A DNA stretch of 64,000 nucleotides from Luteococcus sp038433135 (GTDB lineage Bacteria > Actinomycetota > Actinomycetes > Propionibacteriales > Propionibacteriaceae), in assembly GCF_038433135.1 (NCBI RefSeq), contig NZ_JBCDMV010000015.1:8582-72581 (forward strand), given 5' to 3'. The position numbers were made by a program, and so were the translations under genes. Positions 1-14,915 of the stretch are shown piece by piece. The notes under the pieces are model-generated. The model made no database searches, was not told the origin of the DNA, and saw nothing but the letters and a program-made list of their open reading frames with translations. The stretch's first letter is position 1. The number at the start of each line of letters is the position of its first letter.

Positions 1-84
1 CTGAAGAAGATCACCATCTCCTCGACCATGGGCCCCGGCGTCCAGATCGACCCCACCAAGGTGAAGCCGGCCGAGCAGGCCTGA
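1..84 (+). CDS. rplA: 50S ribosomal protein L1, C-terminal fragment
   Basis: Only the last 27 residues and the stop codon are inside the window. The tail reads through SSTMGPGV and VDP-like residues, the conserved C-terminus of bacterial L1, the protein of the ribosomal L1 stalk. Its place before rplJ-rplL fits the usual rplK-rplA-rplJ-rplL order, although here a secreted hydrolase gene separates rplA from rplJ. A hairpin terminator follows 17 nt after the stop. Confidence 0.9.
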   Translation: MKKITISSTMGPGVQIDPTKVKPAEQA

Positions 85-101
85 TTCATCCCCTGATCAC
101 C

Positions 102-136
102 GAACTCCCCGTCGCCCTCTGGGCGGCGGGGAGTTC
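102..136 (+). terminator. Terminator hairpin after rplA
   Basis: A 15-bp stem (GAACTCCCCGTCGCC paired with GGCGGCGGGGAGTTC, one G-U pair) with a 5-nt or shorter loop directly follows the rplA stop. There is only a short T-poor tail, so efficiency is uncertain. Confidence 0.7.
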
Positions 137-298
137 TGCGTGTGCCACGGTGCTGCCGGGCAGGCCGTCGCGCTGGTCCCCGCGCCGGCTGCGCCTGGCC
201 CGCGGGGGAGCCGGTAACCACGTGTGGTGTGGGCGCGCCAGCCCCCACTCGTGCAGACGGCGTGGCCCGGTCGGTGTCACCGGCACCTGGGTGCAACA

Positions 299-335
299 CG
301 ATGCCCCCGGCTCCTGTGGGGAGCCGGGGGCATCG
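299..335. terminator. Perfect hairpin, probable terminator of the minus-strand NlpC/P60 gene
   Basis: A perfect 16-bp stem (arms CGATGCCCCCGGCTCC and its complement, loop TGTG) lies 44 nt beyond the stop of the minus-strand hydrolase and 215 nt after rplA. It separates the two convergent transcription units and could act on both. Confidence 0.7.
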
Positions 336-378
336 TGGCGGGACCAGAGTGCCGGTCCCAGGGTGATCCGTGGGTCGG

Positions 379-1128
379 TCAGGCCGGGCGAACGGCGCCC
401 GCGAAGGACATCGAGTTCAGCGACGCGATCTTCACGTTCTGGCCGGTGCGGGGAGCGTGGATGACCTTGCCATTGCCGATGTACAGGCCGACGTGGCCGC
501 CGCCGTAGAAGCCGACGATGTCGCCGGGGCGCAGGCTGGACTTGCTGACCCGCTTGAGGCCGCCGAGCTGGCCGTAGCTGGTGCGCGGGACGCTCTTGCC
601 GGCCGAGCGCCAGGCGGCACCGGTCAGGCCGGAGCAGTCGTAGGAGGAGGGGCCGGTGGCGCCGTAACGGTAGGGCTTTCCGATCTGGGCGTAGGCGAAG
701 GAGACCGCGCGAGCACCCTTGGCGGAGCTGCCGACGCTGCTGGTGACGCTGCGACGGGTGCTCACCTTCTTGCCGGCGCCCTTGCGCAGGGCGTTCATGG
801 TGCTGCTGTTGGCCACGCTGGCGCGCTTCAGACCCCGGGAGGCCTGGTAGTTGCGCAGCTGGGCATTGGTCTGGCTGCCCCAGTAGCCGGTCACCTTGAC
901 CTTGTAGCCGACCTGGTTCAACGACAGCTGCAGGTAGCGAACCTGGCTGCCCTGGGCGCCATAGCCAAGACGCTTGGTGACCTTGCGGGCGTTCTGCATG
1001 GAGCAGCGCACGTTGTAGCCGGTCGTGGTGCAGCTGGCGGCCTCGGCCGGCGCCGACACAGCAAAGGTGCTGAAACCGACCGCAGCGGTGGCGGCAGCGG
1101 TCAGGGCAGTCTTGCGGAGCGTGGTCAT
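379..1128 (-). CDS. Secreted NlpC/P60 peptidoglycan hydrolase with PG-binding domain
   Basis: A 249-residue protein with a signal peptide (about residues 1-32, ending in SAPAEAAS), a peptidoglycan-binding_1-like domain (about 45-115) and a C-terminal NlpC/P60 domain (about 137-249). The catalytic triad candidates are Cys165 in DCSGL, His212 in GHVGLYIG and His224 in VIHAP. The family cleaves peptide stems of peptidoglycan outside the cell. The start was chosen because ATG 1128 opens a typical signal peptide and follows AAGGGG; upstream in-frame codons give a non-secretory, Arg-rich extension. It is transcribed against the ribosomal genes, which is unusual between rplA and rplJ. A promoter with a palindromic operator lies about 100 nt upstream. 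Confidence 0.9.
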   Translation of the reverse strand: MTTLRKTALTAAATAAVGFSTFAVSAPAEAASCTTTGYNVRCSMQNARKVTKRLGYGAQGSQVRYLQLSLNQVGYKVKVTGYWGSQTNAQLRNYQASRGLKRASVANSSTMNALRKGAGKKVSTRRSVTSSVGSSAKGARAVSFAYAQIGKPYRYGATGPSSYDCSGLTGAAWRSAGKSVPRTSYGQLGGLKRVSKSSLRPGDIVGFYGGGHVGLYIGNGKVIHAPRTGQNVKIASLNSMSFAGAVRPA

Positions 1129-1226
1129 CAGGTGTTTCCCCTTGAATAGGTGTCGGCGCCGGTGATGGCACGGTGCCGGGCGTCTTTCGCGGTGTTCTGC
1201 TCGTCCCCGATCGGGGTGACAGTGGA

Positions 1227-1255
1227 ACACTACGGGCCTGAACGTTCTTCGCCAA
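1227..1255 (-). promoter_or_regulatory. Promoter of the NlpC/P60 gene
   Basis: On the minus strand TTGGCG (1250-1255), a 17-nt spacer and TAGTGT (1227-1232) form a good sigma70-type promoter. It predicts a 5' UTR of roughly 90 nt before the ATG at 1128. The spacer holds the palindrome GAACGTTC. Confidence 0.6.
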
Positions 1256-1282
1256 CTCTCAGGGTTCATTAAGGAACGTTCC
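1240..1282. promoter_or_regulatory. Paired GAACGTTC palindromes, putative operator
   Basis: GAACGTTC at 1240-1247 falls inside the promoter spacer. GGAACGTTCC at 1273-1282 lies just upstream of the -35, with palindrome centres 34 bp apart. This spacing is about three helical turns and suits a dimeric repressor or stress regulator. The regulator is not identified. Confidence 0.45.
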
Positions 1283-1520
1283 GGGGTGTCCACGGATGTC
1301 CACCGATATGGACAACCCATCGCTGGCAAGCATGTTCGCGGGGCGCGGAAACTGGCAAGTGAGATAAGTCACAGTCAACCCCAGGTGGGGACGTTCACAA
1401 CTCGCCCGACGCCGGGATGTCAGCCGCTCAAAGCTGAGGGTCCGACGATGGTGGGCAGGTGGCCGGGCGCCGGGTCGTTGCCCGACGGGTGGCCGTCCGC
1501 TGCCTCGCAGTCGCCCCGAT

Positions 1521-1550
1521 TTGGTTGCGGCGTCGATCTGGGTCTAGAGT
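1521..1550 (+). promoter_or_regulatory. Promoter of rplJ-rplL
   Basis: TTGGTT (1521-1526), an 18-nt spacer and TAGAGT (1545-1550). Transcription from here would start near 1557 and carry the L10-type leader. Confidence 0.55.
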
Positions 1551-1552
1551 GG

Positions 1553-1640
1553 CAGGGCCGAAGACCGCTGGTAGTGATGAAAGTCCATCCGAGCAATCGC
1601 GATGGACGCCCGCGCAGGTGAACGCAGTACGATTCCCGAG
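1553..1640 (+). ncRNA. L10 leader-like autoregulatory region
   Basis: The leader begins CAGGGCCGAAGACC and later has GCGCAGGTGAACGCA. This resembles known L10 leader RNAs, in which the L10-(L12)4 complex binds its own mRNA. It sits between the promoter and an intrinsic terminator, so binding could control read-through. The assignment rests on position and partial sequence resemblance only. Confidence 0.45.
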
Positions 1641-1670
1641 CCCGACATGAAGATGTCGGTTTCGGAAGTT

Positions 1671-1702
1671 GCCCCGCGCCACTTGTGCGCCGGGGCTTTT
1701 TT
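1671..1702 (+). terminator. Intrinsic terminator/attenuator in the rplJ leader
   Basis: A GCCCCG-CGC stem pairs with GCG-CGGGGC and is followed by TTTTTT. It is a textbook intrinsic terminator about 105 nt before the rplJ start and inside its transcript, so it probably acts as an attenuator. Confidence 0.75.
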
Positions 1703-1808
1703 GTTGCCCTGGCACCGGGCACTCGTCGTGTGTCGACGGTTTGAGGCACAGGCGGATCTCTCTGTCACGGGGAGGTTCGCGAACAACAGGAAGTGGGAAG
1801 GAGACCCA

Positions 1809-2456
1809 ATGGCTAGGCCAGACAAGGCAGCTGCGGTCGACGAGCTGAAGCAGAGCTTCGAGAACGCCGATGCAGCCGTGCTGACCGAGTACCGCGGACT
1901 CACCGTGAGCAACCTGAAGGAACTGCGCAGGTCGCTTGGTGGAGACGCCAGCTACGCCGTTGCGAAGAACACCCTGACCACGATCGCGGCCAAGGAAGCT
2001 GGCATTGAGGGGCTCGATGAGCAGCTCACCGGCCCCACCGCTATCGCCTTCATCAACGGTGACGTTGCCACCGTTGCGAAGGGTCTGCGCGACTTCGCAA
2101 AGGCAAACCCCCTCCTGGTCATCAAGGGCGGTGTCATGGACGGAAAGGTCCTGGACGCCGACGAGGTGAAGAAGCTTGCCGATCTCGAGTCGCGTGAGGT
2201 CCTCCTCGCGAAGCTCGCAGGCGCCATGCAGGGCACCCTGCAGCAGGCCGTCTACCTGTTTGCCGCTCCGCTCTCCCAGGCCGCTCGCGCCCTGGGTGCG
2301 CTGGAGACCAAGGCGCAGGCCGACCCCTCGATCATCGCTGGCGCCGGTTCGGCGCCCGCGGCTGACCAGGAAGCCGCCGAGCCCAGCTCGGAGGCACCCG
2401 CCGCTGATGCGGCAGATGCAGCCCCGGCTGCTGACAACACCGACGCGGCCAACTGA
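1809..2456 (+). CDS. rplJ: 50S ribosomal protein L10
   Basis: A 215-residue protein beginning MARPDKAAAVDEL, with the L10 core (TEYRGLTVSNLKELR, AKNTL). L10 is the base of the ribosomal stalk and binds L7/L12 dimers through its C-terminal helix. The core is normal, but an Ala/Pro/Glu-rich tail of about 40 residues makes it longer than the usual 165-180. ATG 1809 was chosen because GAAGGAGA lies just before it; the open frame extends upstream only through the leader. It is followed 33 nt later by rplL. Confidence 0.97.
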   Translation: MARPDKAAAVDELKQSFENADAAVLTEYRGLTVSNLKELRRSLGGDASYAVAKNTLTTIAAKEAGIEGLDEQLTGPTAIAFINGDVATVAKGLRDFAKANPLLVIKGGVMDGKVLDADEVKKLADLESREVLLAKLAGAMQGTLQQAVYLFAAPLSQAARALGALETKAQADPSIIAGAGSAPAADQEAAEPSSEAPAADAADAAPAADNTDAAN

Positions 2457-2489
2457 CGCTGCATCAGACAGAAATACGAAAGGACCATC

Positions 2490-2885
2490 ATGGCCAAGCT
2501 CAGCACTGAAGAGCTCCTTGACGCTTTCAAGGAGATGACCCTGATCGAGCTCAGCGAGTTCGTCAAGCAGTTCGAGGACGCCTTCGGCGTCACCGCCGCT
2601 GCCCCGGTTGCCGTCGCCGCCGCTCCCGCGGCCGGTGGCGCTGCCGGTGGTGACGACGCCGCCGAGGAGGCCTCCGACGAGGTCGACGTCATCCTCGAGT
2701 CGGCTGGCGACAAGAAGATCCAGGTCATCAAGGAGGTTCGCGCTCTGACCAGCCTCGGCCTGAAGGAGGCCAAGGACCTCGTTGAGGGCGCCCCCAAGGC
2801 CGTCCTGGAGAAGGTCGGCAAGGAGGCTGCCGCCAAGGCCAAGGAGCAGCTCGAGGCTGCCGGCGCCACCGTCACCGTCAAGTGA
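2490..2885 (+). CDS. rplL: 50S ribosomal protein L7/L12
   Basis: A 131-residue acidic protein. The N-terminal dimerisation region (MAKLSTEELLDAFKEMTL) is followed by an Ala/Gly-rich hinge (about residues 35-55) and the C-terminal domain (KIQVIKEVRALTSLGLKEAK) that recruits translation factors. Length and architecture are typical. It is cotranscribed with rplJ (33-nt gap, AAAGGA before the ATG) and ended by a strong hairpin terminator, so rpoB has its own promoters. Confidence 0.98.
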   Translation: MAKLSTEELLDAFKEMTLIELSEFVKQFEDAFGVTAAAPVAVAAAPAAGGAAGGDDAAEEASDEVDVILESAGDKKIQVIKEVRALTSLGLKEAKDLVEGAPKAVLEKVGKEAAAKAKEQLEAAGATVTVK

Positions 2886-2917
2886 CCCCTTCCCCTTCGG
2901 GGGAGCGCTGAATCGTC

Positions 2918-2956
2918 GCCAGGGCGACCGGGAAACCGGTCGCCCTGGCTTCTTTT
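2918..2956 (+). terminator. Terminator after rplL
   Basis: A perfect 14-bp stem (GCCAGGGCGACCGG and complement) with loop GAAA is followed by TTCTTTT. Confidence 0.85.
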
Positions 2957-3052
2957 CTGGCCAGCTGCGCCGACCTGGGGGCGGGCGCCCGCCGACGGGT
3001 CGCCCGGATGGTGGTGGGTCGGGCCGGTTCGCAACTTAGGGGGCCCGCGCCT

Positions 3053-3080
3053 TTGCGGGCGCACCGGGAAGGGCTAGACT
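3053..3080 (+). promoter_or_regulatory. rpoB promoter P1
   Basis: TTGCGG (3053-3058), a 16-nt spacer and TAGACT (3075-3080). The -35 overlaps the right arm of a small GCCCGC/GCGGGC hairpin (3043-3060). Confidence 0.45.
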
Positions 3081-3158
3081 CGACTGGACTCGGAGGGGAC
3101 GTGGCGCAGGGTCGCGCCGCTGGCTGGATCGGCAACCCGAAGCACCGCTGTGCGCGTG

Positions 3159-3187
3159 TTGCCATTGACAGACGTTTAGCGTAGTGT
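3159..3187 (+). promoter_or_regulatory. rpoB promoter P2
   Basis: TTGCCA (3159-3164), a 17-nt spacer and TAGTGT (3182-3187), with a second TTGACA directly after the first -35. It lies about 98 nt before the TTG start. The 399-nt gap between rplL and rpoB (2886-3284) holds only the rplL terminator and these two promoters. Confidence 0.5.
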
Positions 3188-3284
3188 GTCCTTTTGCCCC
3201 ATCGCCAAACCGTCGACCCGTGACTTGACTCGGGTCGTTCTGCATGCAAAGAACCCTTTCCGAGTTCTTGGAAGGACCAATATC

Positions 3285-6770
<3,486 letters not shown>

Positions 6771-6806
6771 GTGCCACGGGCGCGCACCGCGCGCCCACAT
6801 CCGGAA

Positions 6807-6828
6807 GGGCCGGCCCGACGGCCGGCCC
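6807..6828 (+). other. GC-rich hairpin between rpoB and rpoC
   Basis: GGGCCGG and CCGGCCC form a 7-bp stem with an 8-nt loop. There is no T-run, so it may be a processing or mRNA-stability element rather than a terminator. Confidence 0.4.
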
Positions 6829-6900
6829 CCGGGTGACTCAGTCAAGACAAGTACTCAGACATTTGAAGTTTCCTGAACCAACAGGAGAAAGAGAACCAAC

Positions 6901-10782
<3,882 letters not shown>

Positions 10783-10797
10783 GTCTCACCGTGACAC

Positions 10798-10835
10798 CCA
10801 CTGGGGCGTCTTCCTTCGGGAAGGCGCCCCAGTGG
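10798..10835 (+). terminator. Terminator after rpoC
   Basis: A 17-bp stem (CCACTGGGGCGTCTTCC and GGAAGGCGCCCCAGTGG, one G-U) with a TTCG tetraloop; no T-run follows. Confidence 0.75.
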
Positions 10836-10882
10836 CATTCACGGCCATGCCAGCACGATCCCGAGCCGGTCGCGGGGCCCGC

Positions 10883-10888
10883 TAGGCT
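10883..10888 (+). promoter_or_regulatory. -10 element of a probable leaderless promoter (MOSC gene)
   Basis: TAGGCT ends 7 nt before ATG 10896, and no Shine-Dalgarno sequence lies between. Transcription would start at or next to the start codon. Confidence 0.5.
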
Positions 10889-10895
10889 GAAAGTC

Positions 10896-11561
10896 ATGCG
10901 GATCGTCTCGGTCAATGTCGGCGCCCCTTGCGATGACCTGGGCGGCTACGGCAGGCCGACGGGGCACGACAAACGACCGGTGGACGTGATCGCCGTGAGC
11001 GACCCGGGCCCGCGCAGCCCGGACGGCCCGCGCTCCTCGGGCGTCGAGGGTGACTTCGTCGGTGACCGCAAGCACCATGGCGGTAGCGACAAGGCGGTCT
11101 ACGCGGTGGGCGTCGAGGATCTGGCCCTGTGGAGCTCCCGCTTGGTCCGTGGACTGGCGCCGGGCTGGATGGGGGAGAACCTGACCACCGCGGGCTGGGA
11201 CCTCAACGCGTCGATCGTGGGGGAGTGCTGGGCGATCGGCGACGTGCTGCTGCAGGTCAGCGTGCCCCGCATTCCCTGCCGCACCTTCCAACGGGTGGCC
11301 GATCGCCCGGGATGGATCAAGGAGTTCACCGCGGCGGGCGGTGCCGGCAGTTACCTGCGGGTGCTGCGGCCCGGGCGGATCGAGCCCGGGGCGGTGGCGC
11401 GACGCGTGGACGTCCCCACCCATGGGGTCACCATCCGCGACGTCTTCTGGGCACGGACCATCCGCCCGGAATTGGCCGAACAGGTGCTCCGGGCGGGTGA
11501 CCTGCTGGCCGACGACGTCCGCGCCAAGTTGGTGGCACGGGTGGTCACGGATCTGAGCTGA
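10896..11561 (+). CDS. MOSC domain-containing protein
   Basis: A 221-residue protein of the MOSC family (molybdenum cofactor sulfurase C-terminal-like). Characteristic stretches are GVEGDFVGDRKHHGG, AVYAV, GWMGENLTTAG and PRIPCRTF with the conserved cysteine. Relatives such as YiiM act in N-hydroxylated compound reduction or Moco/metal-sulfur handling; the substrate cannot be read here. ATG 10896 is preferred over the longer frame because TAGGCT lies 7 nt before it, which suggests a leaderless mRNA. It is an isolated gene inserted between rpoC and the str operon. Confidence 0.88.
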   Translation: MRIVSVNVGAPCDDLGGYGRPTGHDKRPVDVIAVSDPGPRSPDGPRSSGVEGDFVGDRKHHGGSDKAVYAVGVEDLALWSSRLVRGLAPGWMGENLTTAGWDLNASIVGECWAIGDVLLQVSVPRIPCRTFQRVADRPGWIKEFTAAGGAGSYLRVLRPGRIEPGAVARRVDVPTHGVTIRDVFWARTIRPELAEQVLRAGDLLADDVRAKLVARVVTDLS

Positions 11562-11601
11562 GGATGGAGCCCGTAGCCAGCGGGCCGGACGGGGCCCCGT
11601 T

Positions 11602-11630
11602 TTGACCCCGGGGCACACGTCGAGTAAATT
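11602..11630 (+). promoter_or_regulatory. Strong promoter of the str genes (rpsL)
   Basis: TTGACC (11602-11607), a 17-nt spacer and TAAATT (11625-11630): the closest match to the sigma70 consensus in the window. A 12-bp perfect palindrome ACGGGGCCCCGT (11589-11600) abuts the -35. The mRNA would have a leader of about 200 nt before rpsL. Confidence 0.7.
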
Positions 11631-11835
11631 TGTGACCTGTGCTCGATCAGATCGGGCCTTTGTGCGTGCCCTGGCAGTGGGGTCGTCCTCCTAAACGTTG
11701 CGAGGTGGACGGCAACGGTGCGGAGTTCGCACTGCAGACAACTGCACCAGCTGGGGATAACGGTGGTCCACAACTGACGCGCGGGAGCTGCAAGCCAGGG
11801 TTAGACCATCCAGACAACGAAAGAGATACCAGCCG

Positions 11836-12207
11836 GTGCCTACAATCCAGCAGCTGGTCCGCAAGGGCCGCACTGACAAGGTCAGCAAGAACAAGACCCC
11901 CGCGCTCAAGGGTTCGCCCCAGCGTCGTGGCGTGTGCACTCGCGTGTACACCACCACCCCGAAGAAGCCGAACTCGGCGCTTCGCAAGGTGGCCCGTGTT
12001 CGCCTCTCCTCCGGGATCGAGGTGACCGCCTACATCCCCGGCGTGGGTCACAACCTGCAGGAGCACTCGATGGTGCTCGTGCGCGGCGGTCGTGTGAAGG
12101 ACCTGCCCGGCGTTCGCTACAAGATCATCCGTGGCTCGCTCGACACCCAGGGTGTCAAGGGTCGCAAGCAGGCTCGCAGCCGCTACGGCGCGAAGAAGGA
12201 GAAGTAA
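11836..12207 (+). CDS. rpsL: 30S ribosomal protein S12
   Basis: A 123-residue S12 of the decoding centre, starting at GTG (MPTIQQLVRKGR). The streptomycin-determining residues are wild type: Lys43 in TPKKPNS and Lys88 next to Asp89 in GGRVKDLPG. Length is typical. A weak AAAGAG precedes the start after a leader of about 200 nt. The stop overlaps the rpsG start by one base (TAATG), which implies translational coupling. Confidence 0.98.
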   Translation: MPTIQQLVRKGRTDKVSKNKTPALKGSPQRRGVCTRVYTTTPKKPNSALRKVARVRLSSGIEVTAYIPGVGHNLQEHSMVLVRGGRVKDLPGVRYKIIRGSLDTQGVKGRKQARSRYGAKKEK

Positions 12208-12677
12208 TGCCTCGCAAGGGTCCGGCGCCCAAGCGCCCCGTCATCATCGATCCGGTCTACGGGTCGCCGCTGGTCTCCCAGCTGGTCAGCAAGATCCTGC
12301 TGGACGGCAAGAAGACCACCGCTCAGGACATCGTCTACACCGCGCTGGAGGGCACCCGCGAGAAGACCGGTGTCGATCCCGTGCAGACGCTGAAGCGCGC
12401 GCTGGACAACATCAAGCCCTCGCTCGAGGTCAAGTCGCGTCGCGTCGGCGGCGCCACCTACCAGGTGCCGATCGAGGTCAAGCCCGCTCGCGCCACCACC
12501 CTGAGCATGCGTTGGCTGGTCGGTTTCTCTCGCGCTCGTCGTGAGAAGACCATGGCCGAGCGCCTCATGAACGAGATCCTGGACGCCTCCAATGGTCTGG
12601 GCGCCTCGGTCAAGAAGCGTGAGGACACCCACAAGATGGCCGAGGCCAACAAGGCATTCGCCCATTACCGCTGGTGA
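12207..12677 (+). CDS. rpsG: 30S ribosomal protein S7
   Basis: A 156-residue S7, the primary assembly protein of the 30S head, beginning MPRKGPAPKR. It includes the conserved VGGATYQVPIEV and RWLVGFSRARREKTMAERL segments. The ATG uses the last base of the rpsL stop. A terminator-like hairpin follows at once, so fusA is probably transcribed largely from its own promoter. Confidence 0.98.
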   Translation: MPRKGPAPKRPVIIDPVYGSPLVSQLVSKILLDGKKTTAQDIVYTALEGTREKTGVDPVQTLKRALDNIKPSLEVKSRRVGGATYQVPIEVKPARATTLSMRWLVGFSRARREKTMAERLMNEILDASNGLGASVKKREDTHKMAEANKAFAHYRW

Positions 12678-12683
12678 TCTTTC

Positions 12684-12713
12684 GCCCCAGCTCCGGTCAC
12701 CCGGTGCTGGGGC
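12684..12713 (+). terminator. Terminator-like hairpin after rpsG
   Basis: GCCCCAGC pairs with GCTGGGGC, with an inner CCGG/CCGG pairing; ATTCATC follows, so the tail is only weakly T-rich. Confidence 0.6.
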
Positions 12714-12734
12714 ATTCATCACGTCCGGGACGGG

Positions 12735-12765
12735 TAGAATCCTCTCCCGGACGTGTTGCACGTCC
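12735..12765 (+). promoter_or_regulatory. fusA -10 element and leader hairpin
   Basis: TAGAAT (12735-12740) is a plausible -10 without a clear -35. Just downstream, GGACGTG/CACGTCC (12749-12765, loop TTG) forms a perfect 7-bp hairpin near the predicted 5' end of the mRNA. Confidence 0.4.
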
Positions 12766-12807
12766 AAACCTGTTCAAACCCATTCAAAGATTTGAGGTTG
12801 AAGCCCT

Positions 12808-14907
12808 GTGGCCATCGACTTGAAGACTGACCTGGCCAAGGTCCGCAACATCGGCATCATGGCCCACATCGACGCCGGCAAGACCACCACTACCGAGCGC
12901 ATCCTGTTCTACACGGGCATCACCCACAAGATCGGTGAGGTGCACGACGGCGCCGCCACCATGGACTGGATGGAGCAGGAGCAGGAGCGTGGCATCACGA
13001 TCACCTCCGCTGCCACCACGTGCTTCTGGCACGACACCCAGATCAACATCATCGACACCCCCGGCCACGTGGACTTCACCGTCGAGGTGGAGCGCTCGCT
13101 GCGCGTGCTCGACGGTGCCGTCGCCGTCTTCGACGGTGTGGCCGGCGTCGAGCCGCAGAGCCAGACCGTGTGGCGTCAGGCCACCAAGTACGGCGTGCCG
13201 CGCATCTGCTACATCAACAAGCTGGACCGCACCGGTGCGAGCTTCGACCACTGCGTCAAGACCATCCGTGAGCGTTTGATGGCCACCCCGGCCATCATCC
13301 AGCTGCCGATCGGCGCCGAGCAGGACTTCCTGGGCGTCGTCGACCTGGTCGAGATGAATGCCAAGACCTACCGCGGCGAGACCTCGATGGGCGAGATGTA
13401 CGAGGTCGAGGAGATCCCGGCCGACATGCTGGAGAAGGCCAAGGCGGCTCGCGCCGAGCTGCTCGAGGTTGTCGCCGAGGCCGACGACGAGCTGATGATG
13501 ATGTTCCTGGAGGGTGAGGAGCCCACCGTCGAGCAGCTCAAGGCGGGCATCCGCAAGGGTGTGCTGGAGAACAAGTTCAACGCGGTCGTGTGTGGCACCT
13601 CCTTCAAGAACAAGGGCGTGCAGCCCCTGCTGGACGCCGTCGTCGACTACCTGCCGTCCCCGCTGGACGTGCCGGCCATCGAGGGCTTCAAGCCCGGCGA
13701 CGAGTCGGCCGTGCTGGAGCGTCACCCCAGCAATGACGACCCGCTGTCGATCCTGGCCTTCAAGATCGCCGCCGATCCCCACCTGGGCAAGCTCACCTTC
13801 ATCCGGGTCTACTCCGGCGTCCTGCAGGCGGGCACCCAGGTGCTCAATGCCACCAAGGGCAAGAAGGAGCGGATCGGCAAGATCTACCAGATGCACGCCA
13901 ACAAGCGTCAGGAGATCGACTCGATCGGCGCCGGCATGATCTGCGCCGTCATGGGCCTGAAGGACACCACCACTGGTGAGACCCTGTGCGACGCGGGCAA
14001 CCCGATCATCCTCGAGTCGATGGAGTTCCCGAACCCCGTCATCGAGCAGGCGATCGAGCCCAAGACCAAGTCGGACCAGGAGAAGCTGGGTGTCGCCATC
14101 CAGCGTCTGGCCGAGGAGGATCCGACCTTCCGCGTCCACACCGACGATGAGACCGGTCAGACCATCATCGCCGGCATGGGCGAGCTGCACCTCGAGGTGC
14201 TGATCGACCGGATGAAGCGCGAGTTCAAGGTCGAGGCCAACATCGGCAAGCCGCAGGTGGCCTACCGCGAGACCCTGCGCCGTCCGGTGCAGAAGGTCGA
14301 CTACACCCACAAGAAGCAGTCGGGTGGTTCGGGCCAGTACGCCAAGGTGATCGTGGACCTGGAGCCGCTGGAGCCGGGCTCGGGCTACGAGTTCGTCAAC
14401 GCCGTCACCGGTGGTCGCATTCCCAAGGAATACATCCCGGCCGTCGACGCCGGCATCAAGGACGCCATGCAGTTCGGCGTGCTGGCCGGTTACCCGGTGG
14501 AGGACATCCGCGTCACCCTGACCGACGGCGCCTACCACGACGTCGACTCCTCGGAGATGGCGTTCAAGATCGCCGGCTCGATGGTCTTCAAGGAGGCCGC
14601 TCGCAAGGCCGACCCGGCCATCCTGGAGCCGATGATGGCCGTCGAGGTGACCACCCCGGAGGACTACCTGGGCACCGTGATCGGCGACCTGAACGCCCGT
14701 CGTGGCCACATCCAGAGCATGGACGAGCTGCACGGCAACCGCGTGGTTCGCGCCCTGGTTCCGCTGAGCGAGATGTTCGGCTACGTCGGTGACCTGCGGT
14801 CCAAGACCTCGGGTCAGGCCTCGTACTCGATGGAGTTCGACTCCTACGGCGAGACCCCGAAGAATGTCGCCGACGAGATCGTCGCGAAGGCCCGCGGCGG
14901 CGAGTGA
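12808..14907 (+). CDS. fusA: Elongation factor G
   Basis: A 699-residue EF-G, the GTPase that drives translocation and, with RRF, ribosome recycling. It starts at GTG with GAGGT upstream. The G domain shows HIDAGKTTTTE (P-loop, Lys25), DTPGHVDF and NKLDRTG. Domains II-V follow, with the EF-G-typical RRGHIQ stretch near the end. Length matches the family. It is separated from rpsG by a hairpin and a possible promoter, and from tuf by 232 nt. Confidence 0.98.
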   Translation: MAIDLKTDLAKVRNIGIMAHIDAGKTTTTERILFYTGITHKIGEVHDGAATMDWMEQEQERGITITSAATTCFWHDTQINIIDTPGHVDFTVEVERSLRVLDGAVAVFDGVAGVEPQSQTVWRQATKYGVPRICYINKLDRTGASFDHCVKTIRERLMATPAIIQLPIGAEQDFLGVVDLVEMNAKTYRGETSMGEMYEVEEIPADMLEKAKAARAELLEVVAEADDELMMMFLEGEEPTVEQLKAGIRKGVLENKFNAVVCGTSFKNKGVQPLLDAVVDYLPSPLDVPAIEGFKPGDESAVLERHPSNDDPLSILAFKIAADPHLGKLTFIRVYSGVLQAGTQVLNATKGKKERIGKIYQMHANKRQEIDSIGAGMICAVMGLKDTTTGETLCDAGNPIILESMEFPNPVIEQAIEPKTKSDQEKLGVAIQRLAEEDPTFRVHTDDETGQTIIAGMGELHLEVLIDRMKREFKVEANIGKPQVAYRETLRRPVQKVDYTHKKQSGGSGQYAKVIVDLEPLEPGSGYEFVNAVTGGRIPKEYIPAVDAGIKDAMQFGVLAGYPVEDIRVTLTDGAYHDVDSSEMAFKIAGSMVFKEAARKADPAILEPMMAVEVTTPEDYLGTVIGDLNARRGHIQSMDELHGNRVVRALVPLSEMFGYVGDLRSKTSGQASYSMEFDSYGETPKNVADEIVAKARGGE

Positions 14908-14915
14908 GTGGTTTC

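Larger units (their letters stand above)
1129..1808. other. 680-nt gene-free region between divergent NlpC/P60 and rplJ
   Basis: No credible coding sequence was seen. From left to right it holds the 5' UTR and promoter of the minus-strand hydrolase, two GAACGTTC palindromes, two 10-bp direct repeats (TGTCCACGGA 1287-1296 and TGTCCACCGA 1297-1306), an unremarkable stretch, then the rplJ promoter, an L10-type leader and an intrinsic terminator. Confidence 0.7.

Noticed and set aside
1240..1282. GAACGTTC palindromes as LexA/SOS boxes
   Set aside because: Actinobacterial SOS boxes have GAAC-N4-GTTC; here the half-sites touch with no spacer.
11960..12110. Streptomycin-resistance substitutions in S12
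   Set aside because: Lys43 and Lys88 are both present.
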